Position numbers and translations under genes: made by a program. A stretch of DNA of 64,000 bases from an uncultured Polaribacter sp. (GTDB lineage: Bacteria; Bacteroidota; Bacteroidia; Flavobacteriales; Flavobacteriaceae): positions 1 through 64,000 of the forward strand of contig CANMHT010000009.1 in assembly GCA_947497755.1 (NCBI GenBank), in the 5' to 3' direction. This document shows, one piece after another, positions 44,834-53,229 of this stretch. The notes beneath the pieces were generated by a model. The model was given only the letters and a program-made list of their open reading frames with translations, was not told the DNA's origin and searched no databases. Each line of letters starts with the position of its first letter. Position 1 is the first letter of the stretch.

Positions 44834-47431
44834 ATGAAAACTATTTTAACAGCTGTAATGCTCCTTTTTATTACAGTTAGTATGGTTGCCCAATCTGGGA
44901 GTATACAAGGTAAGGTTGTAGATAATACCAATGAACCTTTAATTGGAGTAAGTGTAACTATTAAAGGAACAACCAAAGGTGCTAGTACCGATATGGATGG
45001 AAACTTTACAATTAAAAATATAGAAAGAGGAAGTTATACAATTGTAGCTTCTTACATTGGTTATAAAACTAAAGAGTTGGTAGTTTCTGCTCCAGCGTCA
45101 TCAGTAAATATTGTGTTATTTGAAGGGAATGAAATTTTACAAGAAGTTGTATTACAAACAAGAAATAATAAATTTTCTCGTAAAAAAACGGCCTATGTTG
45201 CCAAATTACCTTTAAAAGATATAGAAAATGCTCAAGTATATACTACAGTAACTTCTGAATTATTAGAATCTCAAGTAGTAACAAGTATTGATGATGCATT
45301 AAATAATGCAACTGGAGTAAGTAAGTTGTGGGAGTCTACTGGTAGATCTCCAGACAACGGTACAGGATGGTTTTCTACAAGAGGTTTTGCCACTCAGCCA
45401 GCCTTGGTTGATGGAATGCCAGGATATATTTTAACTGCAGTAGATCCTTCATATATTGAAAGAATTGAGGTAATCAAAGGACCTTCTGCTACTTTATTTG
45501 GAAGTACAGTGTCTTCTTTAGGAGGATTAATAAATATTGTAACTAAAAAACCTAAACAAGGAACAGAAGGAAGTGTAGCTTATACAGCTGGTTCTTTTGG
45601 GTTAAATAGAATATCTGCTGATGTGAATACTGCATTAAGTAAAGAAAACAATATTTACTTTAGATTAAATACTTCTTATTTAACACAAGATTCTTGGCAA
45701 GATGCTGGATTTAGAAATACATTATTTGTAGCTCCATCATTTACATATAGAATCAATAATAAATTAAATGTTTCGTTAGGTTTTGAATATTCTAGAACTG
45801 AACAAACAAACCCTTCTATGTTATTTGTAAGAAGAGGATTGCCATTGTTAGCGAAAACTCCAGCAGAATTAGGAGTAGATCCTAACAAATCATATACGTC
45901 AAATGATATTTCTTTAAAAACACCTTTGTTTAATATTAGAGGAATTGTTGATTATAAATTATCAGATAATTGGACATCACAAACCATCATTGCTGGTATT
46001 AGTGGAACTACAGAAGGGTACTATCAGTACAATATTGATGGTGCAGCAGCAGCATTGGGAGTATTACAACCACTTTTAGCAACACCAGTAGCTCCATTAG
46101 TAACCCCGATTTTAACAGAATCGAATACTTTATTACAAAGAGATACATTTGCAAGAATTTTTGATTATAGAGATATTGAGTCTTCTAAATTTAACATGCA
46201 ACAAAACTTTATTGGTGATTTTAAAATAGGAGATACACGTAACAGATTGGTTATTGGATTGGATTATGTAACTAGAAGCGGTAATTCTAGAAATAAAAGT
46301 GGTAATCCGGTATTAGCAACTACTTCTACATTTCCTACTTTATTAAATGCACTTGGAGCTCAAGGAGTAGCGTTAAAAGCACAGTTGGGAGGTTTTCCTT
46401 ATTTTGATGCTTTTGTATCTGCAAAAGGAGAGATTCTTCCAACATCATTTACGCCAAATGCAAACTATGCAATTACTAGAAGTAAATTAGACGGAATTTT
46501 TGCTAACGTACCAGTGAGAGCATTGTCTCATAAGTCAAGTACTTTTGCAATGTATATGTCTGATGTAGTAAATATAACTCCAAACTTAACAGCAAACATT
46601 GGTTTAAGAATGGATTATTTTGATCAACAGGGAGAAACATCAAACACAAAAGATGGGTTTACAAAAACTACTTTTTCACCAACTGCAGGTGTAGTATATC
46701 AAGCGATTCCAAATAAATTAAGTCTATTTACCAATTATCAAACAGGTTTTATTAATAACAATCCAGTGCTAAACCCTACTACTGGAGAATACGATCTTTT
46801 TAAACCTACCAAAGCAAAACAATTTGAGGCTGGTGTAAAAACAAACTTTAATGGAGGTAAATTAAATATAGGATTAAGCTATTATCATATCACAACTAAT
46901 GATAGGGTAATATCTGATCCAGAAGCTTTATTATTTCCAGAAAGCTTACCTATAGATGAAGCAATTAGTAAAGGTTTTGAGTTTGAAGTAAACTATAACC
47001 CAATTATAGGTTTAAATATTAGAGGAGGTTATGCGTTTAATGATAGTAAAATTACAAACCCTTATAGTAAGAGAAAAGGAAAAACAATTACTGCTTTACA
47101 AGACAGAAGACCAGAAGAAGCAGGACCAGAGTCAACTTATAATTTATGGGCAGATTATGCTTTTGATAATACAACTTTCTTAAAGAATTTCGGAATAGGT
47201 TTTGGGTTGAATGGTGCTTCAGAACACCATACAATGAACAATGCTGTTACTGGTCAATTTACATTACCAAGTTATACAATATACAATTCATCAATCTATT
47301 ATAATACATCTAAGTTTAGAATAGGATTAAAAATTAATAACCTTACTGATAAGGTATATTATAAAGGATGGAGTACTATTAATGCGCAATCACCAAGAGC
47401 GTTTTTAGGAACAATACAATACAAGTTTTAA
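44834..47431 (+). CDS. TonB-dependent siderophore receptor
   Basis: 865 residues. Signal peptide about 1-20, CarboxypepD-regulatory-like domain about 22-100 (IQGKVVDNTNEPLIGVSVTI), plug domain about 130-245 with the siderophore-receptor wording YIERIEVIKGPSATLFGS and LGGLINIVTKKP, and a barrel ending LGTIQYKF. The order follows ferric hydroxamate/pyoverdine-type receptors (TIGR01783). It imports an iron-siderophore complex across the outer membrane. The downstream genes (two small membrane proteins, PepSY reductase, methyltransferase, flavodoxin) support iron uptake. No siderophore synthesis genes are present, so the ligand is probably scavenged. Confidence 0.93.
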   Translation: MKTILTAVMLLFITVSMVAQSGSIQGKVVDNTNEPLIGVSVTIKGTTKGASTDMDGNFTIKNIERGSYTIVASYIGYKTKELVVSAPASSVNIVLFEGNEILQEVVLQTRNNKFSRKKTAYVAKLPLKDIENAQVYTTVTSELLESQVVTSIDDALNNATGVSKLWESTGRSPDNGTGWFSTRGFATQPALVDGMPGYILTAVDPSYIERIEVIKGPSATLFGSTVSSLGGLINIVTKKPKQGTEGSVAYTAGSFGLNRISADVNTALSKENNIYFRLNTSYLTQDSWQDAGFRNTLFVAPSFTYRINNKLNVSLGFEYSRTEQTNPSMLFVRRGLPLLAKTPAELGVDPNKSYTSNDISLKTPLFNIRGIVDYKLSDNWTSQTIIAGISGTTEGYYQYNIDGAAAALGVLQPLLATPVAPLVTPILTESNTLLQRDTFARIFDYRDIESSKFNMQQNFIGDFKIGDTRNRLVIGLDYVTRSGNSRNKSGNPVLATTSTFPTLLNALGAQGVALKAQLGGFPYFDAFVSAKGEILPTSFTPNANYAITRSKLDGIFANVPVRALSHKSSTFAMYMSDVVNITPNLTANIGLRMDYFDQQGETSNTKDGFTKTTFSPTAGVVYQAIPNKLSLFTNYQTGFINNNPVLNPTTGEYDLFKPTKAKQFEAGVKTNFNGGKLNIGLSYYHITTNDRVISDPEALLFPESLPIDEAISKGFEFEVNYNPIIGLNIRGGYAFNDSKITNPYSKRKGKTITALQDRRPEEAGPESTYNLWADYAFDNTTFLKNFGIGFGLNGASEHHTMNNAVTGQFTLPSYTIYNSSIYYNTSKFRIGLKINNLTDKVYYKGWSTINAQSPRAFLGTIQYKF

Positions 47432-47477
47432 AGAAAGTGTGTAAGTCAATTTGATTAATTAATAAGTTGTTAGATGC

Positions 47478-47517
47478 CCAGCAACTCTAAGTGAATAGAA
47501 AAGCTTAGGGTTGTTGG
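47478..47517 (+). terminator. Intergenic hairpin, possible attenuator in the siderophore operon
   Basis: CCAGCAACTCTAAG (47478-47491) pairs over 14 positions, with two G-T pairs, with CTTAGGGTTGTTGG (47504-47517). A short TTTTATAT follows. It may reduce read-through from the receptor to downstream genes or protect the receptor mRNA 3' end. Confidence 0.55.
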
Positions 47518-47533
47518 TTTTATATAAAGGAAG

Positions 47534-47866
47534 ATGATAACAGGAATTATTTTTAGCATTTACGTAGGTTCTATTGTATTATACAATACATCACAAAAAG
47601 CTGTGTTAAACACTCAATATGCAATAGAGAAATGGATACAATCAAATGCGCAAAAAGCAAAACTGATAGGAGTATCTATTTTGATGTTAACTTTAGTAGC
47701 AGCCACTATTGTATTAGGTGTAACATCGGGTATATTATTTTGGCTCATTGCTTTAATGAGTGTTTTAAGTCTTCTTGTAGTAATAGGTCCATTACGAATT
47801 GTTAATTATAAATATTTGCTTTTAATATTTATAGGAAGTTTATTAATCGAAATTTTTATTAAATAA
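47534..47866 (+). CDS. Small membrane protein of the siderophore operon (DUF3325-like)
   Basis: 110 residues with an N-terminal hydrophobic segment (about 3-18) and two or three more (about 43-62, 66-85 and 92-109). In proteobacterial siderophore clusters a DUF3325 protein and a DUF3649 protein stand beside the receptor and the PepSY reductase; size, helix pattern and position fit DUF3325 here, but sequence likeness is only approximate. Its stop overlaps the next start (TAATG), showing tight translational coupling. A role in handling the siderophore at the inner membrane is inferred. Confidence 0.65.
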   Translation: MITGIIFSIYVGSIVLYNTSQKAVLNTQYAIEKWIQSNAQKAKLIGVSILMLTLVAATIVLGVTSGILFWLIALMSVLSLLVVIGPLRIVNYKYLLLIFIGSLLIEIFIK

Positions 47867-48168
47867 TGCCAGCTAATACTAAATATTTAACAACTTCTCC
47901 TTGGCAACAATTTGCTAAAATAACCGCAGGAATTATTGGGGGGTATATTATCTCAGCACTTTTTCATATGAGTTTAGCTTTGTGGTTACCTAATCCAAAA
48001 GAAGTATTAATTACTTCTATTTATACGCATTATATTGTTTGGACTGCTTTGCTTATAGTTCCGTATTTATTTAAAAACGGATGGAAAGCTTGGGGAGTAT
48101 ATATTGTAGTTGCCATACTACTTTATATCGCATTTTATTTTGGTAATCAACAAAACCCATTCATATAA
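47866..48168 (+). CDS. Small membrane protein of the siderophore operon (DUF3649-like)
   Basis: 100 residues, three hydrophobic segments (about 16-38, 50-67 and 75-92). The wording AKITAGIIGGYIISALFHMS, then IYTHYIVWTALLIVPYLFKN, then WKAWGVY resembles the DUF3649 iron-transport family (Gly-Gly-Tyr in helix 1, Trp-Thr in helix 2, Trp-x-x-Trp at helix 3). Start and stop overlap both neighbours as TAATG. Such proteins accompany siderophore receptors and PepSY reductases; the mechanism is not known. Confidence 0.68.
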   Translation: MPANTKYLTTSPWQQFAKITAGIIGGYIISALFHMSLALWLPNPKEVLITSIYTHYIVWTALLIVPYLFKNGWKAWGVYIVVAILLYIAFYFGNQQNPFI

Positions 48169-50243
48169 TGAGTAAAAGAAATTACAATGTATTTTTTAAT
48201 ACACATACGGTTAGCGGTATTGTTATTAGTGTAGCATTATATGTAATCTTTTTAGCTGGAGCTTTTGCACTATTTAAAGAAGAAATTGAAATTTGGGAAC
48301 AAGGTACGCACACTAAAAATATTGCTAGAAAAAATATAGATTTTGATTTTTTATTAAAAAAATTATCAGAAGAACATCATTTAACAAGTAGAGACATTCG
48401 TTTCAATTTAGGGCATGATAGTGATGATGCTATTTATGTACAAATGTTAGTGCCACAAGATACGGTTGGATTGACTGATGAAGCTAAAAAGTTTGCCTAT
48501 ACTTCTATTGATGTTGAATCTGGAAAAACAGCCACTTACCAAGAAAAGTATAGTTTAGGAGAGTTTATATATCGATTGCACTTTTTTTCTCAAATCCCTT
48601 TTGTAGGAATTTATCTTGCAGGATTTGTGTCTGTCTTTTTTCTTTTTGCAATTGTAACGGGAGTAATTGTGCATTGGAAAAAGATTATTTCTAATTTTTA
48701 TCAATTTAATCCCAAGTTGGTTTTAAAAAGAGTTTGGACAGATGCGCATACAGCTCTTGGAGTTATTGGATTGCCATTCCAGTTTATGTTTGCTGTTACC
48801 GGAGCTTACTTCGGACTAAGTATTTTGGTGCTGATTCCGGCTAATTTTCTCTACAACGGAGATCAGAATAAATTAATGGAGGACTTACGTCCAGACAGAA
48901 AAGTATATGAATGGGTTGCTAAAAGTGATAAAGTAGCACCAAGTGTAAATGATTTTGTATTGTCTAATTCTGATCGCTGGGAAAATTTTAATCCACATTA
49001 TTTAGTAATTAAAAATTACGGTGGTACTAATATGAGATATCGTTTAATGGGTGAATTAAGTGATGACCAACGATTTTTAAGTTCTGGAAGCGTATCTTTA
49101 GAGGTTGCAACTGGAAAAACAATTGTACATAGAAACCCAAATGAAGCTAAATACTCTGATGATATTCAGTTGTCTATGGGGCGTCTACATTTTGCCAGTT
49201 TTGGAGGTGTAGCTATGAAAGTTGTCTATTTTATATTGGCATTAATTACTTGTTTTGTCATTATAACCGGAGTTCTTATTTGGATAGAAGCAAGAAATAA
49301 AAAAAGTATGAGCTTAAAACAACGCTTGTACACAACAAAAGTTGGACACATATATTTAGGGATTTGCTTGTCTTTGTATCCTGTTATTGCCTTGTTTTTT
49401 ATAATTGTTAAACTATTGCCTGAAGCATATCAAACCCAAAAGATGAGTATTTTATATACTTGGTTTTTCTTAGTGTGGTTATTGGCAACGATATTCTTTA
49501 GGTATAAAAGAAACAACTACTTTACAAATAAAGTAACCTTGCTTTTTGGAGCAGTTTTAGGGTTTCTTATTCCAATTGTAAATGGAATTGTATCTGATAA
49601 TTGGCTGTGGAAAACTTACCAAGCTGGACAATATGAAATTTTAACGGTGGATTTACTATGGATATTCCTTTCAGCAATTGCTTTTATAGTGTATCTAAAA
49701 ATCAAACCATCAGTGCAAGAACAAAGTGCTTTTGCAAAACATCCCATTGATTATAAAAACAGAAAAAAATTATTAAAAGAAGAAGCAGATAAACTTGCTC
49801 AAAAATCAGAAATACCAACAGAAAAGTTAGAAGACGAAAATCACATACCTATGAGAACAAAAATTGTAATACTTTGGATATTTTTAGGAATTGGATGGAT
49901 TGTACACCACATGTACGGTTTGTTTAATATCTATTATAATGAAACACTAATAATGGAGGGAGCCAATGGACATGCTCCATTAATACATCATATTTATAGA
50001 ATTATTTTTGAAGGACTTTGTTTGTTTTTCGGATTGCTAACATTAGAAGTTTCTAAAAAATGGTTTAAACTACTTTCATTTATTTGGGCAATTATCGCTG
50101 GATTGTATAATGTGTATCATTTTATTACTGCGATGATTTTTGAAAGCGGAAATATCTCAGAAATTTTTATGCTTCTTTTAGTAAGTATTGCAAGTATATT
50201 CTTAATACAGAATATCAATAAGTGGAAAAAAATCACAACTTAA
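48168..50243 (+). CDS. PepSY-associated transmembrane protein, FoxB-like siderophore reductase candidate, with extra C-terminal membrane domain
   Basis: 691 residues. The N-terminal ~390 residues have the PepSY_TM layout: a first membrane helix (about 14-36, VSGIVISVALYVIFLAGAFALF), a large loop, helices near 145-167 and 198-223, a second loop (IQLSMGRLHFASFGG) and a helix near 347-370. PepSY proteins beside receptors (FoxB/FegB group) reduce ferric siderophores in or on the inner membrane. Beyond them are four further helices to about 510, a polar linker (about 515-565), and a last four-helix block (about 567-687, with WIVHHMYGLFNIYY) that is unusual for this family. The start overlaps the upstream stop. 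Confidence 0.85.
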   Translation: MSKRNYNVFFNTHTVSGIVISVALYVIFLAGAFALFKEEIEIWEQGTHTKNIARKNIDFDFLLKKLSEEHHLTSRDIRFNLGHDSDDAIYVQMLVPQDTVGLTDEAKKFAYTSIDVESGKTATYQEKYSLGEFIYRLHFFSQIPFVGIYLAGFVSVFFLFAIVTGVIVHWKKIISNFYQFNPKLVLKRVWTDAHTALGVIGLPFQFMFAVTGAYFGLSILVLIPANFLYNGDQNKLMEDLRPDRKVYEWVAKSDKVAPSVNDFVLSNSDRWENFNPHYLVIKNYGGTNMRYRLMGELSDDQRFLSSGSVSLEVATGKTIVHRNPNEAKYSDDIQLSMGRLHFASFGGVAMKVVYFILALITCFVIITGVLIWIEARNKKSMSLKQRLYTTKVGHIYLGICLSLYPVIALFFIIVKLLPEAYQTQKMSILYTWFFLVWLLATIFFRYKRNNYFTNKVTLLFGAVLGFLIPIVNGIVSDNWLWKTYQAGQYEILTVDLLWIFLSAIAFIVYLKIKPSVQEQSAFAKHPIDYKNRKKLLKEEADKLAQKSEIPTEKLEDENHIPMRTKIVILWIFLGIGWIVHHMYGLFNIYYNETLIMEGANGHAPLIHHIYRIIFEGLCLFFGLLTLEVSKKWFKLLSFIWAIIAGLYNVYHFITAMIFESGNISEIFMLLLVSIASIFLIQNINKWKKITT

Positions 50244-50253
50244 AAAAGAATAT

Positions 50254-50919
50254 TTGGAAACGAAGCAGCTTACAAAAATAGAATTAGAAGAAATAGAAAG
50301 ACAGCTGAGTCATCCTTCTGGAGAAAAAGGGATTGAAATTGCTGCTCTAATGCATCAAAGTAATATTGATATGACTAGGGTTTCTATTGCTGCTTTACAT
50401 ATTGAAGATGCTAATGTTATTCTTGAAATTGGACACGGAAACTGTGGACATTTAAATGAAGTGCTTTCAGTAGCAAAAGAGCTAACTTATATTGGATTAG
50501 AAATTTCTAAAACAATGCATATTGAAGCTCAAAAGCAGTTAAACAAAGAAACTGCTAATGCTGCAATTTTTAAATTGTATGATGGAAATGTACTTCCTTT
50601 TAAATACAATACAGTGGATAGGATAATGACCGTAAACACAATTTATTTTTGGGAGAATCCTAAAGAATTTTTACTTGAGGTTTATAGAGTGTTAAAACCG
50701 AAAGGTTTGTTTGCAATTGCATTTGCTCATAAAGATTTTATGGAAAAGCTTCCTTTTGTAAAGACAAAATTCCAATTGTATTCACCTAAAAGCATTGAGT
50801 TATTAATAAAAGAATCTCCTTTTAAGTTAAAAGAAAACCAACTGAAGCAAGAAGAGGTGCAAAGTAAGTCTGGTGAGACGGTTACCAGAATGTATTCAGT
50901 TGTAGTTTTAGAAAAATAG
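50254..50919 (+). CDS. Class I SAM-dependent methyltransferase
   Basis: 221 residues. The SAM-binding motif I is VILEIGHGNCGHLNEVL (residues about 56-72), with acidic motif II (YIGLEISKTM) and post-motifs DGNVLPFKYNTVDRIMTVNT and EVYRVLKPKGLFAIAF typical of Methyltransf_11 enzymes. The substrate is unknown. The start is TTG at 50254, 10 nt after the PepSY stop. Its place between the siderophore reductase and flavodoxin suggests it modifies a siderophore, its fragment or a cofactor; this is inference. Confidence 0.85.
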   Translation: METKQLTKIELEEIERQLSHPSGEKGIEIAALMHQSNIDMTRVSIAALHIEDANVILEIGHGNCGHLNEVLSVAKELTYIGLEISKTMHIEAQKQLNKETANAAIFKLYDGNVLPFKYNTVDRIMTVNTIYFWENPKEFLLEVYRVLKPKGLFAIAFAHKDFMEKLPFVKTKFQLYSPKSIELLIKESPFKLKENQLKQEEVQSKSGETVTRMYSVVVLEK

Positions 50920-50925
50920 AAAAAA

Positions 50926-51444
50926 ATGAATAAAACAGTTGGACTTATTTATGGCTCTGATACAGGAATGACAGAGGAAGTTACGCATAGTATTATTGAT
51001 GAATGGAATGATGTTGAAATTGAAGTAATGGAAGTGTCTCAAGTTTCTGTTTCAGATTTTGAAAAATATGAAATCTTAATATTGGGCTTGTCTACATGGT
51101 ATGATGGAGATTTACAAAGCGATTGGGAAGATTATTTTGATGAATTTAAAACCATAGATTTTACTGGGAAAAAAGTGGCTGTTTTTGGGTTGGGAGATCA
51201 ATATGGTTACGGAGAATATTTTATTGATGGTGTAGGAATGCTAGCAGAAGTAGTCTTAGAAAATGGTGGAGAGGTTTACGGGAAATGGCCCATAAAAGGA
51301 TATGATTTTGCAGAGTCTAAAGCAGAAATTGTTGGAGAGGATTTGTTTTATGGATTGGCTTTGGATGAAGATAACCAGCCAGAATTAACGACTGAAAGAT
51401 TATCAACTTGGTTGTCACAAATAAAAGAAGAATTGTCACTTTAA
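50926..51444 (+). CDS. fldA: Flavodoxin
   Basis: 172 residues, long-chain flavodoxin. FMN phosphate loop YGSDTGMTEE (about 9-18), isoalloxazine loops LSTWYDGDLQSDW (55-67) and GLGDQYGYGEYFIDG. It carries single electrons in place of ferredoxin when iron is short. It is last in the siderophore operon, 6 nt after the methyltransferase, and stands tail to tail with a ferredoxin-reductase unit, a logical arrangement for iron-dependent switching. Confidence 0.95.
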   Translation: MNKTVGLIYGSDTGMTEEVTHSIIDEWNDVEIEVMEVSQVSVSDFEKYEILILGLSTWYDGDLQSDWEDYFDEFKTIDFTGKKVAVFGLGDQYGYGEYFIDGVGMLAEVVLENGGEVYGKWPIKGYDFAESKAEIVGEDLFYGLALDEDNQPELTTERLSTWLSQIKEELSL

Positions 51445-51453
51445 AATAAGCAC

Positions 51454-51492
51454 AAAAAAAAAGCGGTATTAAGAAAATACCGCTTTTTTTTT
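51454..51492. terminator. Bidirectional terminator between flavodoxin and ferredoxin genes
   Basis: AAGCGGTATT (51461-51470) pairs with AATACCGCTT (51476-51485), with A9 before and T9 after, so it can stop transcription from both sides. Confidence 0.92.
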
Positions 51493-51494
51493 GT

Positions 51495-51824
51495 TTAACT
51501 TTCTGGAGCTAGTTCTACTTCCAGTCCATCCATTTCAGGAGTAATTTGTATTTGACATCCAAGCCTACTATTGTCTTGTACATGAAAAGCTTCTGCCAAC
51601 ATCATATCTTCATCCATATTCATCTCTGGCAATTCATGATCTGACTTTACATAACATTGACATGAAGCACACATGGCCATTCCTCCACAAATACCAATTG
51701 TTCCTTCTGGTGCTAATTCGTAAGAACGAACCACTTCCATTAAGTTCATTGCCATATCTGTGGGTGCTTCTATCTCGTGTAAAACACCTTCTCTGTCTGT
51801 TATTTTTATAGTAACGTCTGTCAT
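51495..51824 (-). CDS. [2Fe-2S] ferredoxin, adrenodoxin-like
   Basis: 109 residues. The cluster ligands Cys46, Cys52, Cys55 and Cys90 (GICGGMAMCASC, then LGCQI) fit the C-x5-C-x2-C-x34-C pattern of adrenodoxin/ISC-type ferredoxins. It passes electrons from the reductase encoded 32 nt upstream to oxygenases, desaturases or Fe-S assembly. Possible clients in this window include the acyl-ACP desaturase. It shares the promoter with its reductase. Confidence 0.93.
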   Translation of the reverse strand: MTDVTIKITDREGVLHEIEAPTDMAMNLMEVVRSYELAPEGTIGICGGMAMCASCQCYVKSDHELPEMNMDEDMMLAEAFHVQDNSRLGCQIQITPEMDGLEVELAPES

Positions 51825-51856
51825 TATTTATTCTCTTTGCTGTAGTAAATGATATA

Positions 51857-52912
51857 CTACTCAATCTTTTTAACTACTGCTTTTGGCGCTTCTTTTCTTG
51901 TCCCATCAAAACCATCTACACCACCTACTGTTGTGTATTTCATTACATATTTCTTATCTGGAAAAATACGTTGAAAAGCACTCTGACACATCAAAGTAGC
52001 TTCGTGGAAACCACATAAAATCAACTTTAATTTTCCTGGATAGGTATTTACATCTCCAATAGCATAAATCCCTGGAATATTGGTTTGATAATCCAATGCA
52101 TTGTTTACTTTGATCGCATTCTTTTCGATCTCTAATCCCCAATTAGCAATTGGACCTAATTTTGGAGCTAGTCCAAAGAGTGGAATAAAATGATCGGTAT
52201 CTAAAATGTAATCTTCTTGATCTTTCTTAGAAACCACAACACCTTCTACATGGTCTTTTCCTATAATTCCTTTAATCTCTGCAGGAGTAATTAAGTTGAT
52301 TTTACCAAGGTCTTTTAATTCTTGAACTCTATCTACAGAATCTAAAGCTCCTCTAAATTCGTTTCTTCTATGTACTAAGGTTACCGATTTGGCAACATCT
52401 GTTAAAAAGATAGACCAGTCTAATGCAGAATCTCCACCACCAGCAATAACTACATCTTTATCTCTGTATAATTCTGGCTCACGAATCATGTATTCAACTC
52501 CTTTATCTTCAAAGTCTGCAATATTTGGAATTGGAGGTTTTCTAGGTTCAAAACTTCCCAATCCTCCAGCAATAGCAACTACAGGAGCTTTGTGTTTTGT
52601 TCCTTTGTTTGTAGTAACAATAAAGCTACCATCTTCTTGTTTCTCGATAGTATCTGCTCTTTCTCCTAAGGTGAATCCTGGTTCAAATTGCTTGATTTGT
52701 TCCATAAGCTTATCGGTTAAATCTCCTGCTAAGATTTCTGGATAAGCCGGAATATCATAAATAGGTTTTTTAGGATAAATCTCAGAACATTGTCCGCCAG
52801 GTTGTGGTAAAGCATCAATTAAATGACATCTTAATTTTAACAATCCTGCTTCAAAAACAGTAAATAATCCCGTAGGACCTGCTCCTATTATTAATATATC
52901 TGTTGTGATCAT
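51857..52912 (-). CDS. Ferredoxin/flavodoxin-NADP+ reductase, thioredoxin-reductase-like type
   Basis: 351 residues. FAD-binding GAGPTGLFTVFEAGLL at 8-23, the family's PGGQCSEIYPKKPIYDIPA, NADPH-binding GGGDSALDW (about 158-166), and a second FAD motif GIYAIGDVNTYPGK. There is no redox-active Cys-x-x-Cys, so it is the FNR (YumC-like) type and not thioredoxin reductase. It reduces the adjacent ferredoxin or flavodoxin. Its promoter has a full -7 element, no -33 TTG, and a CRP/FNR-family palindrome in activator position, so expression probably depends on an activator. Confidence 0.93.
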   Translation of the reverse strand: MITTDILIIGAGPTGLFTVFEAGLLKLRCHLIDALPQPGGQCSEIYPKKPIYDIPAYPEILAGDLTDKLMEQIKQFEPGFTLGERADTIEKQEDGSFIVTTNKGTKHKAPVVAIAGGLGSFEPRKPPIPNIADFEDKGVEYMIREPELYRDKDVVIAGGGDSALDWSIFLTDVAKSVTLVHRRNEFRGALDSVDRVQELKDLGKINLITPAEIKGIIGKDHVEGVVVSKKDQEDYILDTDHFIPLFGLAPKLGPIANWGLEIEKNAIKVNNALDYQTNIPGIYAIGDVNTYPGKLKLILCGFHEATLMCQSAFQRIFPDKKYVMKYTTVGGVDGFDGTRKEAPKAVVKKIE

Positions 52913-52932
52913 TTTTTTAGAAATTAACTAAG

Positions 52933-52940
52933 CAAAAGTA
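52933..52940 (-). promoter_or_regulatory. -7 element of the reductase-ferredoxin operon
   Basis: The minus strand reads TACTTTTG, a full TAnnTTTG match, 20 nt before the start codon. No TTG at -33 is present, which suits an activator-dependent promoter. Confidence 0.65.
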
Positions 52941-52958
52941 GTGTATTTAATTGCTAGT

Positions 52959-52980
52959 AAATGTGACATAAGTCACATTT
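52959..52980. promoter_or_regulatory. CRP/FNR-family binding palindrome
   Basis: AAATGTGAC (52959-52967) and GTCACATTT (52972-52980) are exact inverted copies around ATAA. The core TGTGA-N6-TCACA equals the CRP consensus. The centre (52969.5) lies about 40-41 bp upstream of the transcription start expected from the -7 element, the class II activator position. Confidence 0.7.
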
Positions 52981-52981
52981 G

Positions 52982-53221
52982 TTATTCAGTAATATTTATA
53001 ACATTTTCTATCTGTGGAACATATTTTTTTATGGTTGCTTCAACACCATTTTTTAGAGTCATCTGATTAACAGAACACCCAATGCAAGCACCTTCTAGTT
53101 GTACTTTAACAGTGGTGTCTTCAATGGCAATTAGCTTAATGTTTCCTCCATCACTTACTAAAAATGGGCGAATTTCTTCTAAGGCTTTTTCAACATTGTT
53201 GTGTACTTCTTGTGTCGTCAT
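52982..53221 (-). CDS. NifU-like C-terminal-domain protein (Nfu-type Fe-S carrier)
   Basis: 79 residues, just the Nfu domain. The Cys46-x-x-Cys49 pair (GACIGCSVNQMTLKNGVEAT) binds a cluster between two subunits. RPFLVSDGGNIKL is the conserved opening. It delivers 4Fe-4S clusters to client proteins. It follows the Mrp/ApbC gene by 8 nt, so the two form an Fe-S delivery operon beside the ferredoxin genes. Confidence 0.94.
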   Translation of the reverse strand: MTTQEVHNNVEKALEEIRPFLVSDGGNIKLIAIEDTTVKVQLEGACIGCSVNQMTLKNGVEATIKKYVPQIENVINITE

Positions 53222-53229
53222 AACTTTAT

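Noticed and set aside
47461..47533. Riboswitch before the small membrane gene of the siderophore operon
   Set aside because: Only one hairpin is visible and no conserved aptamer pattern was recognised; a terminator or attenuator explains it better.
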